From Polaromonas sp. P2-4 (GTDB lineage: Bacteria > Pseudomonadota > Gammaproteobacteria > Burkholderiales > Burkholderiaceae_C): a DNA stretch of 64,000 nt. A program made the translations under genes and the position numbers. The stretch is from positions 3,774,001 to 3,838,000 of the forward strand of contig CP087965.1 of the NCBI GenBank assembly GCA_024703855.1. The letters are read 5' to 3'. Below are positions 21,250 through 29,732 of the stretch, piece by piece (position 1 is the first letter of the stretch; the number at the start of each line of letters is the position of its first letter). Under the pieces are notes generated by a model, which was not told the DNA's origin, made no database searches, and saw only the letters and a list, made by a program, of their open reading frames with translations.

Positions 21250-21867
21250 TCATGCGGCGCTGCAATGCGCCAAAAGAAAGTCAGTGCCCAGCGCCAGCAA
21301 GGAGACCGGGAGGGCACCGACCAGCAACTGCGGAATGGCCATCATCGCGATGCCCGCGGTGATGAAGTCACCCAGCCCGCCGCCACCAATAAATGCAGCC
21401 AGCACCGCGCCGGAAATCACCTGCACCGCACCCGTGCGCAGGCCTGCAAAAATGACCGGCAATGCCATCGGCAGTTCGACCTGCCATAAAAGGGCCGCCC
21501 GCGTCATGCCCATCCCGACAGCGGCATCGACGACATCGGCGTCCACGCCGCGCATTCCGACAATGGTGTGGGTCACGATGGGGGGCAATGCGATCAGCGT
21601 CAAGGCGAACAGCGCAGGCGCAAAGCCAGTCCCGAGAAGCGGCATGACCAGCGCGAGCACGGCCAGCGATGGCAGGGTGCGCCCGACATTCGCCGCGTTC
21701 ACCACGGCCAGCGACAGGCCGCCACGCCGGGCAACGGCAATGCCGGCGGGGATGCTGATCAGCGCGGCCAGGATCAGTGCCGAAGCCGACAGTGCAATAT
21801 GCACGCCCAGTGCGCGTGAAAACTGCGCCGGGTGGGCAAGGACATAGTTCCAGGCATCTAGAAGCAT
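21250..21867 (-). CDS. osmoprotectant-type ABC transporter permease (second)
   Basis: Integral membrane permease, 205 aa from ATG 21867 (MLLDAWNYVLAHPAQ); a start at 21894 that overlaps the previous gene is also possible. Five to six TM segments, with the EAA-like loop VVDAAVGMGMTRAALLWQVE before LPMALPVIFAGLRTGAVQVI. It is a paralogue of the adjacent permease, so the importer is probably a heterodimer, as in YehW/YehY-type systems. Confidence 0.9.
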   Translation of the reverse strand: MLLDAWNYVLAHPAQFSRALGVHIALSASALILAALISIPAGIAVARRGGLSLAVVNAANVGRTLPSLAVLALVMPLLGTGFAPALFALTLIALPPIVTHTIVGMRGVDADVVDAAVGMGMTRAALLWQVELPMALPVIFAGLRTGAVQVISGAVLAAFIGGGGLGDFITAGIAMMAIPQLLVGALPVSLLALGTDFLLAHCSAA

Positions 21868-21883
21868 CGTGTTTTTTTGGGGT

Positions 21884-22507
21884 TCAGGCTGCACGCCGGC
21901 GTTTAAGCTGCCGCTCGACCAGGGCGAGCAGCAGATCGACGCTGACCGCCAGAGCGCAAGCAGTCAATGCACCCGCCCATATTTTTGCGGGATGATCGCT
22001 GGCAATGCCGTTAAAGATCAGCGTGCCCAGTCCGCCGGCATTGACATACGCGGCGACCACAGTCACGCTGATGACCGTGACGGCCGACACCCGCAGGCCG
22101 GCGACAATCAAGGGCAGGGCCAGCGGCAACTCGATGCGTCGCATGATCTGGGCCGCATTCATGCCCATGCCGCGCGCGGCATCGATCACGTCTGCAGGAA
22201 CCTCCCGAATGCCGGTTGCAACGCTGCGGATCATGATCATCAATGAAAACGCCACCATCGTAATGATGGCGTTGGTACGGCCCAGCCCGACAAAGGGAAT
22301 CAAAAATGCGAGAAATGCCAGCGTCGGGATGGTGTACAGAATCCCGGAGATGGTCATCACCGCGCCGTACAGCCGTTCACGCCGGGCGGCCACGATGCCA
22401 ATGACCAGCGACAGCGCGAAAGCAATCGTCAGAGCGGTCAGGGAGATGGCAATGTGCTCCCACAACGCGTAGGCGATATCAGTCCAGTTGCGCAGGAACC
22501 ATTTCAT
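21884..22507 (-). CDS. osmoprotectant-type ABC transporter permease (first)
   Basis: 207 aa from ATG 22507 (MKWFLRNWTDIAYALWEH). Contains GILYTIPTLAFLAFLIPFVG, EAA-type loop VIDAARGMGMNAAQIMRRIE, then LPLALPLIVAGLRVSAVTVI. It lies 7 bp after the lyase stop, so it is co-transcribed with it. Partner of the second permease and ATPase downstream. Confidence 0.92.
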   Translation of the reverse strand: MKWFLRNWTDIAYALWEHIAISLTALTIAFALSLVIGIVAARRERLYGAVMTISGILYTIPTLAFLAFLIPFVGLGRTNAIITMVAFSLMIMIRSVATGIREVPADVIDAARGMGMNAAQIMRRIELPLALPLIVAGLRVSAVTVISVTVVAAYVNAGGLGTLIFNGIASDHPAKIWAGALTACALAVSVDLLLALVERQLKRRRAA

Positions 22508-22514
22508 AAGGGGT

Positions 22515-24017
22515 TCACGCGGCGCTTGGCGCAAATAGACCTGAGGCGACCGCGCGTTGAACGCGATCAATGTCCGGGCCCAGCGGGCGGTCTTCGTCCA
22601 GTACAGGAACCATTTCGCGCAGCTGTTTATAGGTCCGCGCGCCTTCCCCCATGACAGCCTCATCCAATTCACGCAGGTCTACCGCCTGGGCGGAAATCAG
22701 CAATTCGATGGCGATGAGATAGCGGACACGCTCAAGCAGCTCGCCCAGTTTTTCGGCAACGCCCAGTGCCATGCAGGCATGATCTTCCAGCGCCTCGGAG
22801 ACGGGCAGGTAGTCCAGCGAGCCGGGATTGGCGCGCAGACGTATCTCGGCCCACAGGGCGGTCAAGGTCTTTTGCACCGTGGCGAAACCGGAGTGGGCCG
22901 GCCCGTGACGGGTCAGCTGCAGAGGCAGGCCTGTGAGCGTGGGTGACATAAACCGCTGGCAGCGGGCCACCGACATGCTGGAGGCCTGCGCCAAAGCAAT
23001 CGCGCAGGCATCCAGTGCAAGTGCCAGGGCCGGTACATGAAAATTTCCGGTAGAGAGCATGACGCCATCGTCTGGCAGAACCAGGGGGCTGTCGGCAGCG
23101 CTGTTCAGTTCCACCTCTACCTGCGCCCTGGCCGCCTCGACCATGCCCCGGGCCGCGCCATGGACCTGGGCCACGACACGCATGGAGACAGGATCCTGCA
23201 CGCGGCGGGCAGCGCCCGGCGTCAGGAGCGCGCTGCCCTTGAGAAGCGCGCGCAGCTGGTTCGCGACCTCCACCTGGCCTGTGGCGGGTCTGGCGGCGAC
23301 CGCGCTGGGATGGAGCGGGGAAAGGTTGGCGCGAAAGCCTTCGTAGCCCAGCGCTACCGCCGCCAGCCAGGCATTCAGTGCCGCCGTCGCGTCGTGCAGC
23401 ACCAGTGCGGCACGCGCCGTGGTGGCTGCGTTGGCGCTGATCAGGGCCAGGCCATCCTTGGCGCCCAGTTTCACGGGCTTGAGCCCGGCACGCTCAAGCG
23501 CAACGCGGCCGCTCAGGACTTCGCCGCCAAATTCGGCCTCGCCCTCGCCGAACAGTGGCAAGGCAAGGTGCGACAGCTGGGGCAGATCAGCCACGCCAAT
23601 GGAACCGAAGCGCAGCACCACCGGGTGCACCTGATGATTCAGCAGTGCGATGCAGGCATCCAGCACCCCGGGTGACACCCCGGACCCGCCGCGTGCCATG
23701 CCGGCAATGCGGGCAAACTGCATGGCGCGAACGGAAGACTGTTCATAGGCCGGCCCGACGGCCACTGCACGGGCGCGTACGGCCCTGCGCTGGTAGTCTT
23801 CCAGATCACCTTCTGGCAGCACCGCGCCGGTGTTGGCCCCCAGCGCGGAATTGAGTCCATAAATGGGCAGGCCGGATGTAGATAAACGCATCACAACGGC
23901 GCGCGCTGCAGCAACGCGTGCACGCGCACCAGATGCCAGCAAGACGGACTCACCCGTGCGCGCCACACGCACCAGATCGTCTATTCCCACCCACTTTTCG
24001 CCGACCTCAAATGTCAT
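22515..24017 (-). CDS. aromatic-amino-acid-lyase-fold enzyme lacking the MIO triad (ergothionase-like candidate)
   Basis: Intact 500-aa homologue of histidine ammonia-lyase. The catalytic-loop Tyr (IYGLNSALG, Tyr53), the carboxylate-binding Arg (QDPVSMR, Arg280), GNFH (324-327) and the EDH Glu (411) are kept. The MIO-forming region [14 protein letters not shown] is GSIGVADLPQLSH (138-150), one residue shorter with no Ala-Ser-Gly. The MIO-supporting ING(N) segment is LISANA (192-197). It cannot make MIO, so ordinary ammonia elimination is unlikely. Ergothionases share this fold without MIO, because trimethylamine is already a good leaving group. Position inside a quaternary-amine importer operon supports a betaine lyase acting on hercynine or ergothioneine. 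Substrate is inferred; the alternative is an inactive paralogue. Confidence 0.75.
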   Translation of the reverse strand: MTFEVGEKWVGIDDLVRVARTGESVLLASGARARVAAARAVVMRLSTSGLPIYGLNSALGANTGAVLPEGDLEDYQRRAVRARAVAVGPAYEQSSVRAMQFARIAGMARGGSGVSPGVLDACIALLNHQVHPVVLRFGSIGVADLPQLSHLALPLFGEGEAEFGGEVLSGRVALERAGLKPVKLGAKDGLALISANAATTARAALVLHDATAALNAWLAAVALGYEGFRANLSPLHPSAVAARPATGQVEVANQLRALLKGSALLTPGAARRVQDPVSMRVVAQVHGAARGMVEAARAQVEVELNSAADSPLVLPDDGVMLSTGNFHVPALALALDACAIALAQASSMSVARCQRFMSPTLTGLPLQLTRHGPAHSGFATVQKTLTALWAEIRLRANPGSLDYLPVSEALEDHACMALGVAEKLGELLERVRYLIAIELLISAQAVDLRELDEAVMGEGARTYKQLREMVPVLDEDRPLGPDIDRVQRAVASGLFAPSAA

Positions 24018-24062
24018 GACACGGCAGCTCTCATGCGTTGATGCGCTTGTGTGCAGACGGCA

Positions 24063-24944
24063 TTACTTGACGAGACCCTTGGCTTTGAGAAAGTCGCGCG
24101 CCACGTCTTTGGGTTCGAGCTTCTCGCCATCGACCTGGTAGTTCATCTGTGCCATGGTGGCTTCGTCGAGCAAGGCGCTGACGCGGTTCAGGACCTCACC
24201 AATTTTCGGGTTGGCTTCCAGTGCTTCACGGCGAATGACAGGCACGACGAAGTACGGTGGCCACAAGCTTTTGTCATCCCGCAGCCGCTTCAATTTCATG
24301 GCACTGATCATGCCGTCCGTGGAGTAACCGTTGACCACCTGGATCTGGTCGTTCTTCAGCGCCTGATAACGCAGGCCAATGGCCATCTGCAAGTCTTCGC
24401 CAAACACCATGTCGTACTTGGCCTTCAGGCCGGGCAGGCCGTCCTTGCGATCGCGAAATTCAGGGCCGGCGCCGATCTTCAGGTCTTTGGCGACCCTGGT
24501 CAGATCCGACAGCGTTTCCAGTTTGTACTTCTGCGCTGTATCGCTACGGACCACCATGACGTAACCGTTGTTGAGGTTGGACTGGTTCAGCACCACAAAC
24601 CCCATCTTGGCGTAGGCCTCTTTCACCTTGTCATAGACTGCCTTGGCGTCTGTCATGGGTTCCTGCTTCAGCACGGCGAGCAGCATGGTACCGGTGTACT
24701 CCGGGTAGAAGTCGATCTGCTTTTCTTCCATGGCTTTCTGTGCAATCAATGTGCCGCCGAGATTGAGCTTCTTCTCGGTCTTGATGCCGGCCGCTTCCAG
24801 GGCCTGGGCGTAAATTTCCGCCAATACAAATTGCTCGGTGAAGTTTTTGGAGCCTACGCGAACCGCTTGCTGGGCCTGGGAAGCCAGTGGCAGCACGGCG
24901 GCAAGCGCCAATGCGGAAAAGGCCAGAAGTTTGCGAATGGTCAT
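24063..24944 (-). CDS. OsmF/OpuC-type ABC transporter substrate-binding protein
   Basis: Periplasmic receptor, 293 aa, with a Sec signal (MTIRKLLAFSALALAAVLPL, cleavage after SQAQ). The mature start VRVGSKNFTEQFVLAEIYAQ and FYPEYTGTMLLAVLK are signatures of the OsmF/OpuCC/YehZ family, which binds betaines, choline and, in the EgtU branch, ergothioneine. First gene of the operon; the lyase starts 45 bp downstream. A HutC-like palindrome lies about 110 bp upstream. Confidence 0.92.
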   Translation of the reverse strand: MTIRKLLAFSALALAAVLPLASQAQQAVRVGSKNFTEQFVLAEIYAQALEAAGIKTEKKLNLGGTLIAQKAMEEKQIDFYPEYTGTMLLAVLKQEPMTDAKAVYDKVKEAYAKMGFVVLNQSNLNNGYVMVVRSDTAQKYKLETLSDLTRVAKDLKIGAGPEFRDRKDGLPGLKAKYDMVFGEDLQMAIGLRYQALKNDQIQVVNGYSTDGMISAMKLKRLRDDKSLWPPYFVVPVIRREALEANPKIGEVLNRVSALLDEATMAQMNYQVDGEKLEPKDVARDFLKAKGLVK

Positions 24945-25051
24945 GATGATCTCCGGGTGAGGGTTGCGGCAAGAAAAGTGGACATTAACAGTTCTTCTGA
25001 CTTCGTGTGTACCATCTTGTGCCCCTGGAAATCATCCATTTGGGTGTGCAA

Positions 25052-25067
25052 ACTTGTATGTACAACT
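25052..25067 (-). promoter_or_regulatory. HutC-like operator in front of the MIO-less lyase operon
   Basis: The minus strand reads AGTTGTACATACAAGT, a near-palindrome. It matches the hutU promoter site AGTTGTCTATACAACT at 13 of 16 positions. A possible -10 (TATTAT, about 25071-25076 on minus) lies directly upstream of it, so bound repressor would block transcription. GntR/HutC proteins bind TTGTATxTACAA-type sites. This links the operon to urocanate-responsive control by inference. Confidence 0.65.
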
Positions 25068-25168
25068 AGATAATAGCAGCCTGCAAAATAGCCCGTGCAA
25101 GATGAGAAATCACTCTGCGATAGCCGTTTTTTGCATATATACAGAACTCAAGACGGACTCTCGCAGAC

Positions 25169-26135
25169 TCATTCGGGCTTGATGTTTTTCTGTCGAATCA
25201 CCTCGGCCCAGCGCACAGTTTCGGCCTGGATGGAGGCGGCGAGCTCCTGTGGTTTGCCGCTGCTGGCGTCCATGCCCAGCGCGGCCAGCTTGTCCTTGAG
25301 CTCGGGCCGGGCGAACAAGCGCGTGGTTTCGGTGTTGAGCCTGTCGATCGCGCCCTGCGGCGTGCCGGCCGGCACCATCAGCGCATACCAGGACACGGCC
25401 TCGAAGCGGGGCAAGCCCTGCTCTGCGATGGTCGGGATGTCGGGCATGACCGGCGAACGTTTGAGGCTGGCCACACCGAGCGCGCGCAGCTTGCCGCTTT
25501 TGACATGAGGCAGCACCGAAGACATCTGCGCGAACATCATCGTCACCTGCCCGCCGAGCAAGTCGTTGAGCGCCGGCCCGACGCCCTTGTACGGTACATG
25601 CAGCAGTTGCACGCCGCCGCTAAGCGCCATCAGTTCACCCGCCAGGTGTGCCTGGCTCCCGGCGCCGGGCGAGGCGAAGCTGACGGTGTCGGGCTTTTGC
25701 GCGGCCAGGGCCAGCAGCTCCTTGACCGAGCGTGCCGGAACCGCGGTGTTCACCACCAGCACGTTCTCGACCGTGGCCAGCATGGACACCGGCGCCAGAT
25801 CAGAGGCCTTGTAGGGCAGGTTGGGAAACAGCGTGGGGTTGACCTGCAATATTGCCCAAGGGCACGATCGCCATGGTGTGGCCGTCCGGGGTGGCTTTGG
25901 CCGCCTGCTCGATGCCAATGTTGCCGGCTGCGCCTACCTTGTTGTCGACCACGGCGGGCTGGCCCAGGGCGTCGGACAGGCCTTGGGCGAGCACGCGACC
26001 CAGTACGTCGGTCGGCCCGCCGGGCGGGAAGGGCACGATCACGCGCAGGGGTTTCGATGGATAGGCCTGAGCCAGGGCGCCGAATGACGCGGTTGCGACC
26101 AGCAGAGTGAACAGAGCAAGCAGAAAACGTTTCAT
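25169..26135 (-). CDS. Bug/TctC-family tripartite tricarboxylate receptor (frameshifted)
   Basis: Periplasmic binding protein, about 322 aa. ATG 26135 gives MKRFLLALFTLLVATASFGA, a Sec signal ending LAQ. The mature part YPSKPLRVIVPFPPGGPTDV and GQPAVVDNKVGAAGNIG are Bug-family hallmarks; later come GVQLLHVPYKGVGPALNDLL and YALMVPAGTPQGAIDRLN. Frame break is near 25850. Its start overlaps the PhnD-like stop (TGATG). No tctA/tctB membrane genes are nearby, as is common for Bug proteins. Ligand unknown. Confidence 0.88.
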
Positions 26136-26981
26136 CAGAGTTCCTCGAAAGGAGTCGTGGCCGCGGCCGCCATGGCCGCCAGGGGCCGGTAGTCGGCGGG
26201 ATCGGGAATCGCAAAGCCTGCAAGCAACAAACGTTCCATGACCGGCGCCAGTTCCGGCGCCGCGGCCGTTGCCAGCAGGGCCTCGCGCAGTCGCGCGAGC
26301 TCGTCCCCGGGCAGGGCGGTGGTCGCTACCAGTGGTGGAATCGGTAGCGCCGATGTGCTGGCGACCATGCGCACCTGGGCGGCGAAGGCCGGTCTCGTAC
26401 TGCTGCAGCAGGTCGTGGTAGTAACTGTCCAGCGGGCCCACGTCGATGTGGCCTGCGGCCAGTGCCTCGATCACGCCACGTGCGTGGATAAGGTCGCCGA
26501 CCGCCCCGCGGTAAAGCCGCGTCCGCTCAGCCGTGCGGTAGCTTTCAAGGTGATGGCGCAGGGCCACGCCGCCCGACATGGAATCAGCCAGCGTGTAGCC
26601 CACCACGCCGCCAAAAGTATCTTCGAGGGTGCGGTACGGTGAGTCGGCGCGTACCACGATGTCCGTGAAGTACACCGGTTTGCCGCCGTAGCGGGCCGGC
26701 GACGGTAGCGGTGCCGCGACCAGCGTGGTCCACCTTCCTTCATTGATCCGCTGCGCAAAGGGCAGGCCGCACATCATGGCCAGGCCAAGGTCATCACGCG
26801 CCCACAACACCGACAGGGGCGCCGGCGCGTCGTAGTCGATCACGTTCCATGGCAGGCCTGCGCGCGCCAGCACCCAGGCAAGCACCTGTTTCCAGTCGGC
26901 CTTGACCAACGGGGTCGCCGAGTACATGCGGGCGTTGGCAACGGGCAGGGTGGTCACTTGGGCAGTGGTCATGGCGTTCAC
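26135..26981 (-). CDS. PhnD-like phosphonate-type binding-protein homologue (frameshifted)
   Basis: About 282 aa, resembling periplasmic-binding domains of the PhnD/phosphite family: MYSATPLVKADWKQVLAWVL near the start, VYFTDIVVRADSPYRTLEDT, GHIDVGPLDSYYHDLL and FEEL at the end. Frame break is near 26390. No clear signal peptide is visible, unusual for a transport receptor, so it may be a cytoplasmic ligand-binding protein. It lies between the OCD-like gene and the Bug receptor, without permease or ATPase. Ligand unknown. Confidence 0.7.
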
Positions 26982-26996
26982 GGTCGCGTGTCAACG

Positions 26997-28010
26997 TTAG
27001 CGAAAGCGCAACTGTTGCCCGAGATTCATGCGTTTGGCTTTTTCGAGCATGAAGGCGCCCAGCGCAATGTCCGACAGCGACAGGCCACGATGCCAGAACA
27101 GATTGGTTTCATCATCGCTTTGGCGGCCGGGCTTGAGACCCGCGACGATCTGACCGAGTTCGGCGTACAGCGTTTTCTCTGACAGTTTGCCGGCGTCCAC
27201 GTGGGCACGCAGGGCGCCGAAAGGCCCCGCCTTCGCCTGGCCCCAGTCGTCCATCACCATTTTGTCCATGATGTCGGTGAGCGACAGCTCGACCGCACTC
27301 ATGGTGCCGTAAGGAATAACGCAGGCGCCCTTTTGATCCACTCGGTTTTGAGCATGGGCTCGGGCTTTTCAAGCCGCGATGCCTCGACCACAATGTCTGC
27401 GCTGCGCACGCACGATTCCCAGTCGTCGGTCACCGTGATCTTTTTGCCCAGGTCTTTTTCAAGCTTTGCGGCAAAGGCATTGCGGCTTTCGGGCCGGCGC
27501 GAGTGCACGCGGATCTCGTCGAAGTGGTAGATCGAGTCGAGCAGGCGAACGTTCCAGTAAGACGTGCCGCGCGCACCGATATGGCCCAGCACCTTGGAAT
27601 CTTTTCGCGCCAGGTGTTTGGCCCCCAGGGCGGTAATTGCGCCTGTGCGCATGTCGGTGATGTCCGAGGCGTCGATGATGGCGATGGGGGAGCCGTTCTT
27701 CGGATTGAACAGGTTGAGAACAGCCAGCTCGGACGGCAGGCCGATTTCATAGTTGCGGTAGAAGTCCCCCACCACCTTCACGCCCGCCAAACCCAGCGGG
27801 CGGATGTAGCCGCGCAGCACATTGAAGTGGCCCGGGTAATCCTTTTCCGGCACCAGGTGCATGCGCGGCTCGATCGTGGTTTGCTGGTTGCCCTGTGCAT
27901 GCAGCGCCTGCTCCACCTGCGGCAATGATTTCCGCGTCGGTCAGGGCCAGCGCCTGAACGTCGGGATGGTTCAGGTAGGTCAGGTAGATTTCGGATGTAT
28001 CGTCAGACAT
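26997..28010 (-). CDS. ornithine cyclodeaminase/mu-crystallin family protein (two frameshifts)
   Basis: NAD(P)-dependent imino-acid-type enzyme, about 338 codons. ATG 28010 gives MSDDTSEIYLTYLNHPDVQ. Family features: GHFNVLRGYIRPLGLAGVKV, SPIAIIDASDITDMRTGAIT, VLGHIGARGTSYWNVRLL (Rossmann part) and SADIVVEASRLEKPEPM. Breaks are near 27922 and 27330. Family reactions include ornithine to proline and ketimine reduction; the substrate here is not deducible. It starts 4 bases after the stop of a hutU 3' remnant, downstream of hutH. Confidence 0.82.
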
Positions 28011-28013
28011 GGT

Positions 28014-28099
28014 TCAGGCTCCCAGCATCGGTAGGTTCGGGTCGTTGTCTTTGGCGCTTTGCTTTGCGATGTTATAGCCCGCATCGGCACGGCGCATGA
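28014..28099 (-). pseudogene. duplicated 3' end of hutU
   Basis: The minus strand encodes [17 protein letters not shown] and PNLPMLGA followed by a stop, nearly the same as the real HutU C-terminus ([25 protein letters not shown]). By eye about 10 of 86 bases differ from 29733-29818. The rest of the gene is absent. It lies between hutH and the OCD-like gene, so hutH is now bracketed by two hutU 3' ends. Confidence 0.9.
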
Positions 28100-28149
28100 G
28101 TTTCTTCACAACGGTTCTCCGGGTTAAGTCCCCCTGCTGCAGGCAGGCT

Positions 28150-29686
28150 TCATGCCAGCCGCAAGGCGCTTAACTCGGTGATCTGCGCTTCACCTGCCAG
28201 GCCTATGCGTCCCTGCACCACCAACTGGTGCACCAGTTCGATGTCGGGCGCCAGGCTTCGGTCAAGCATCATGGCCGGCGATACCTTGCGCACCAATTGC
28301 AGCACGCCCTCCACCACTTCAGCGCTCTTGAGCGGACGCAGGAACTCGATGCCCTGGGCGGCCGCCAGCAACTCAATGGCCACGATGTACTCGGTGTTGC
28401 GCAGCATGGGTTGAAGCCGGCGGGCGGCAAAGGTGGCCATGCTCACATGGTCTTCCTGGTTGGCCGAGGTGGGCAGGCTGTCGACACTGGCCGGATGGGC
28501 CAGCGACTTGTTTTCCGAGGCCAGCGCTGCGGCGGTCACATGCACAATCATGAAGCCCGAATTGAGGCCGGGCTCGGGCGTCAAAAGGCCGGAAGGCGTG
28601 ACGCCACGGTGTCCACCAGCATGGCAATGCGACGCTCTGTGATGGCGCCAATTTCGGCAATCACCACAGCCAGCGCATCGGCCACCAGCGCCACCGGCTC
28701 CGCATGGAAATTGCCGCCTGACAACAACGTGCCGCTTTCTGCAAACACCAGCGGGTTGTCGGTGACGGCATTGGCTTCCCGTACCAAGACCTGCGTTGCA
28801 TAGCGCATCTGGTCCAGGCAGGCGCCCATGACTTGCGGCTGGCAGCGCAGGCAGTACGGGTCCTGCACACGGTCGTCGCCTTCCAGGTGCGAGCGGCGAA
28901 TCTCGCTGCCCACCATCAGGGCGCGGTAGGCGGCTGCGCAATCAATCTGCCCAGGCTGGCCGCGCACGGCGTGGATGCGCGGATCAAACGGCCCATCGCT
29001 GCCGCGTGCGGCATCGAGCGTGACGGCGCCGGAAATCACGGCAGCCTCAAACAGGCGTTCGGTGGACAGCAGGGCGTCGATGGCCAGCGCGGTGGAAACC
29101 TGCGTGCCGTTGATCAGCGCCAGCCCTTCCTTGGCCGAGAGCCGTATCGGCTCAAGCGAGGCTTTTTCAAGGCCACGGCAGCGGCCATGCGCTCGCCGCC
29201 GTAAAACACTTCGCCCTCGCCAACCAGGGGCAGGCACAGGTGGGCCAGCGGTGCCAGGTCGCCAGACGCGCCGACCGATCCCTGGCAGGGAATCACCGGC
29301 GTCATGCCTTTGTTGTAGAGGGCCAGCAGCATGTCGATGACGCTTTCGCGCACGCCCGAAAAGCCGCGCGCCAGGCTGGCGGCTTTCAGCAGCAGCACCA
29401 ACCGCACCACACGTTCAGGCATGGGCTCGCCCACGCCGACGGCGTGCGAGCGCAGCAGGTTGAGCTGCAAGGTGTCAAGGTCGGTTTGCGCGATACGCTG
29501 GTTGGCCAGCTTGCCAAAACCGGTGTTCACGCCATAGACGGCAGCGCCGCCTTGTGCGGCTTGCTGGACCAGTTGTGCGCTGGCGCGAATGCCTGCGGTG
29601 GCCGATGGATCGATAGACAGCTGCTCGCTGCCTGCATGAATCTCGCGCAGTTGTGCGAGCGTTAAAAAGCCAGGTTGGATGTTCAT
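28150..29686 (-). CDS. hutH: histidine ammonia-lyase (two frameshifts)
   Basis: First step of histidine catabolism: histidine to urocanate + NH3. Span of about 512 codons as expected. The MIO triad Ala140-Ser141-Gly142 is intact in [14 protein letters not shown], with catalytic Tyr51 (VYGVNTGFG), [35 protein letters not shown] and NQEDHVSM. Frame breaks are near 29165 and 28600. It follows hutU by 46 bp on the same strand. Contrast with the MIO-less homologue 4 kb away. Confidence 0.96.
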
Positions 29687-29732
29687 GGGGTTACTAGTGG
29701 TTAGGTAGGGGGTGAGAGAAGATGCGCCGGCT

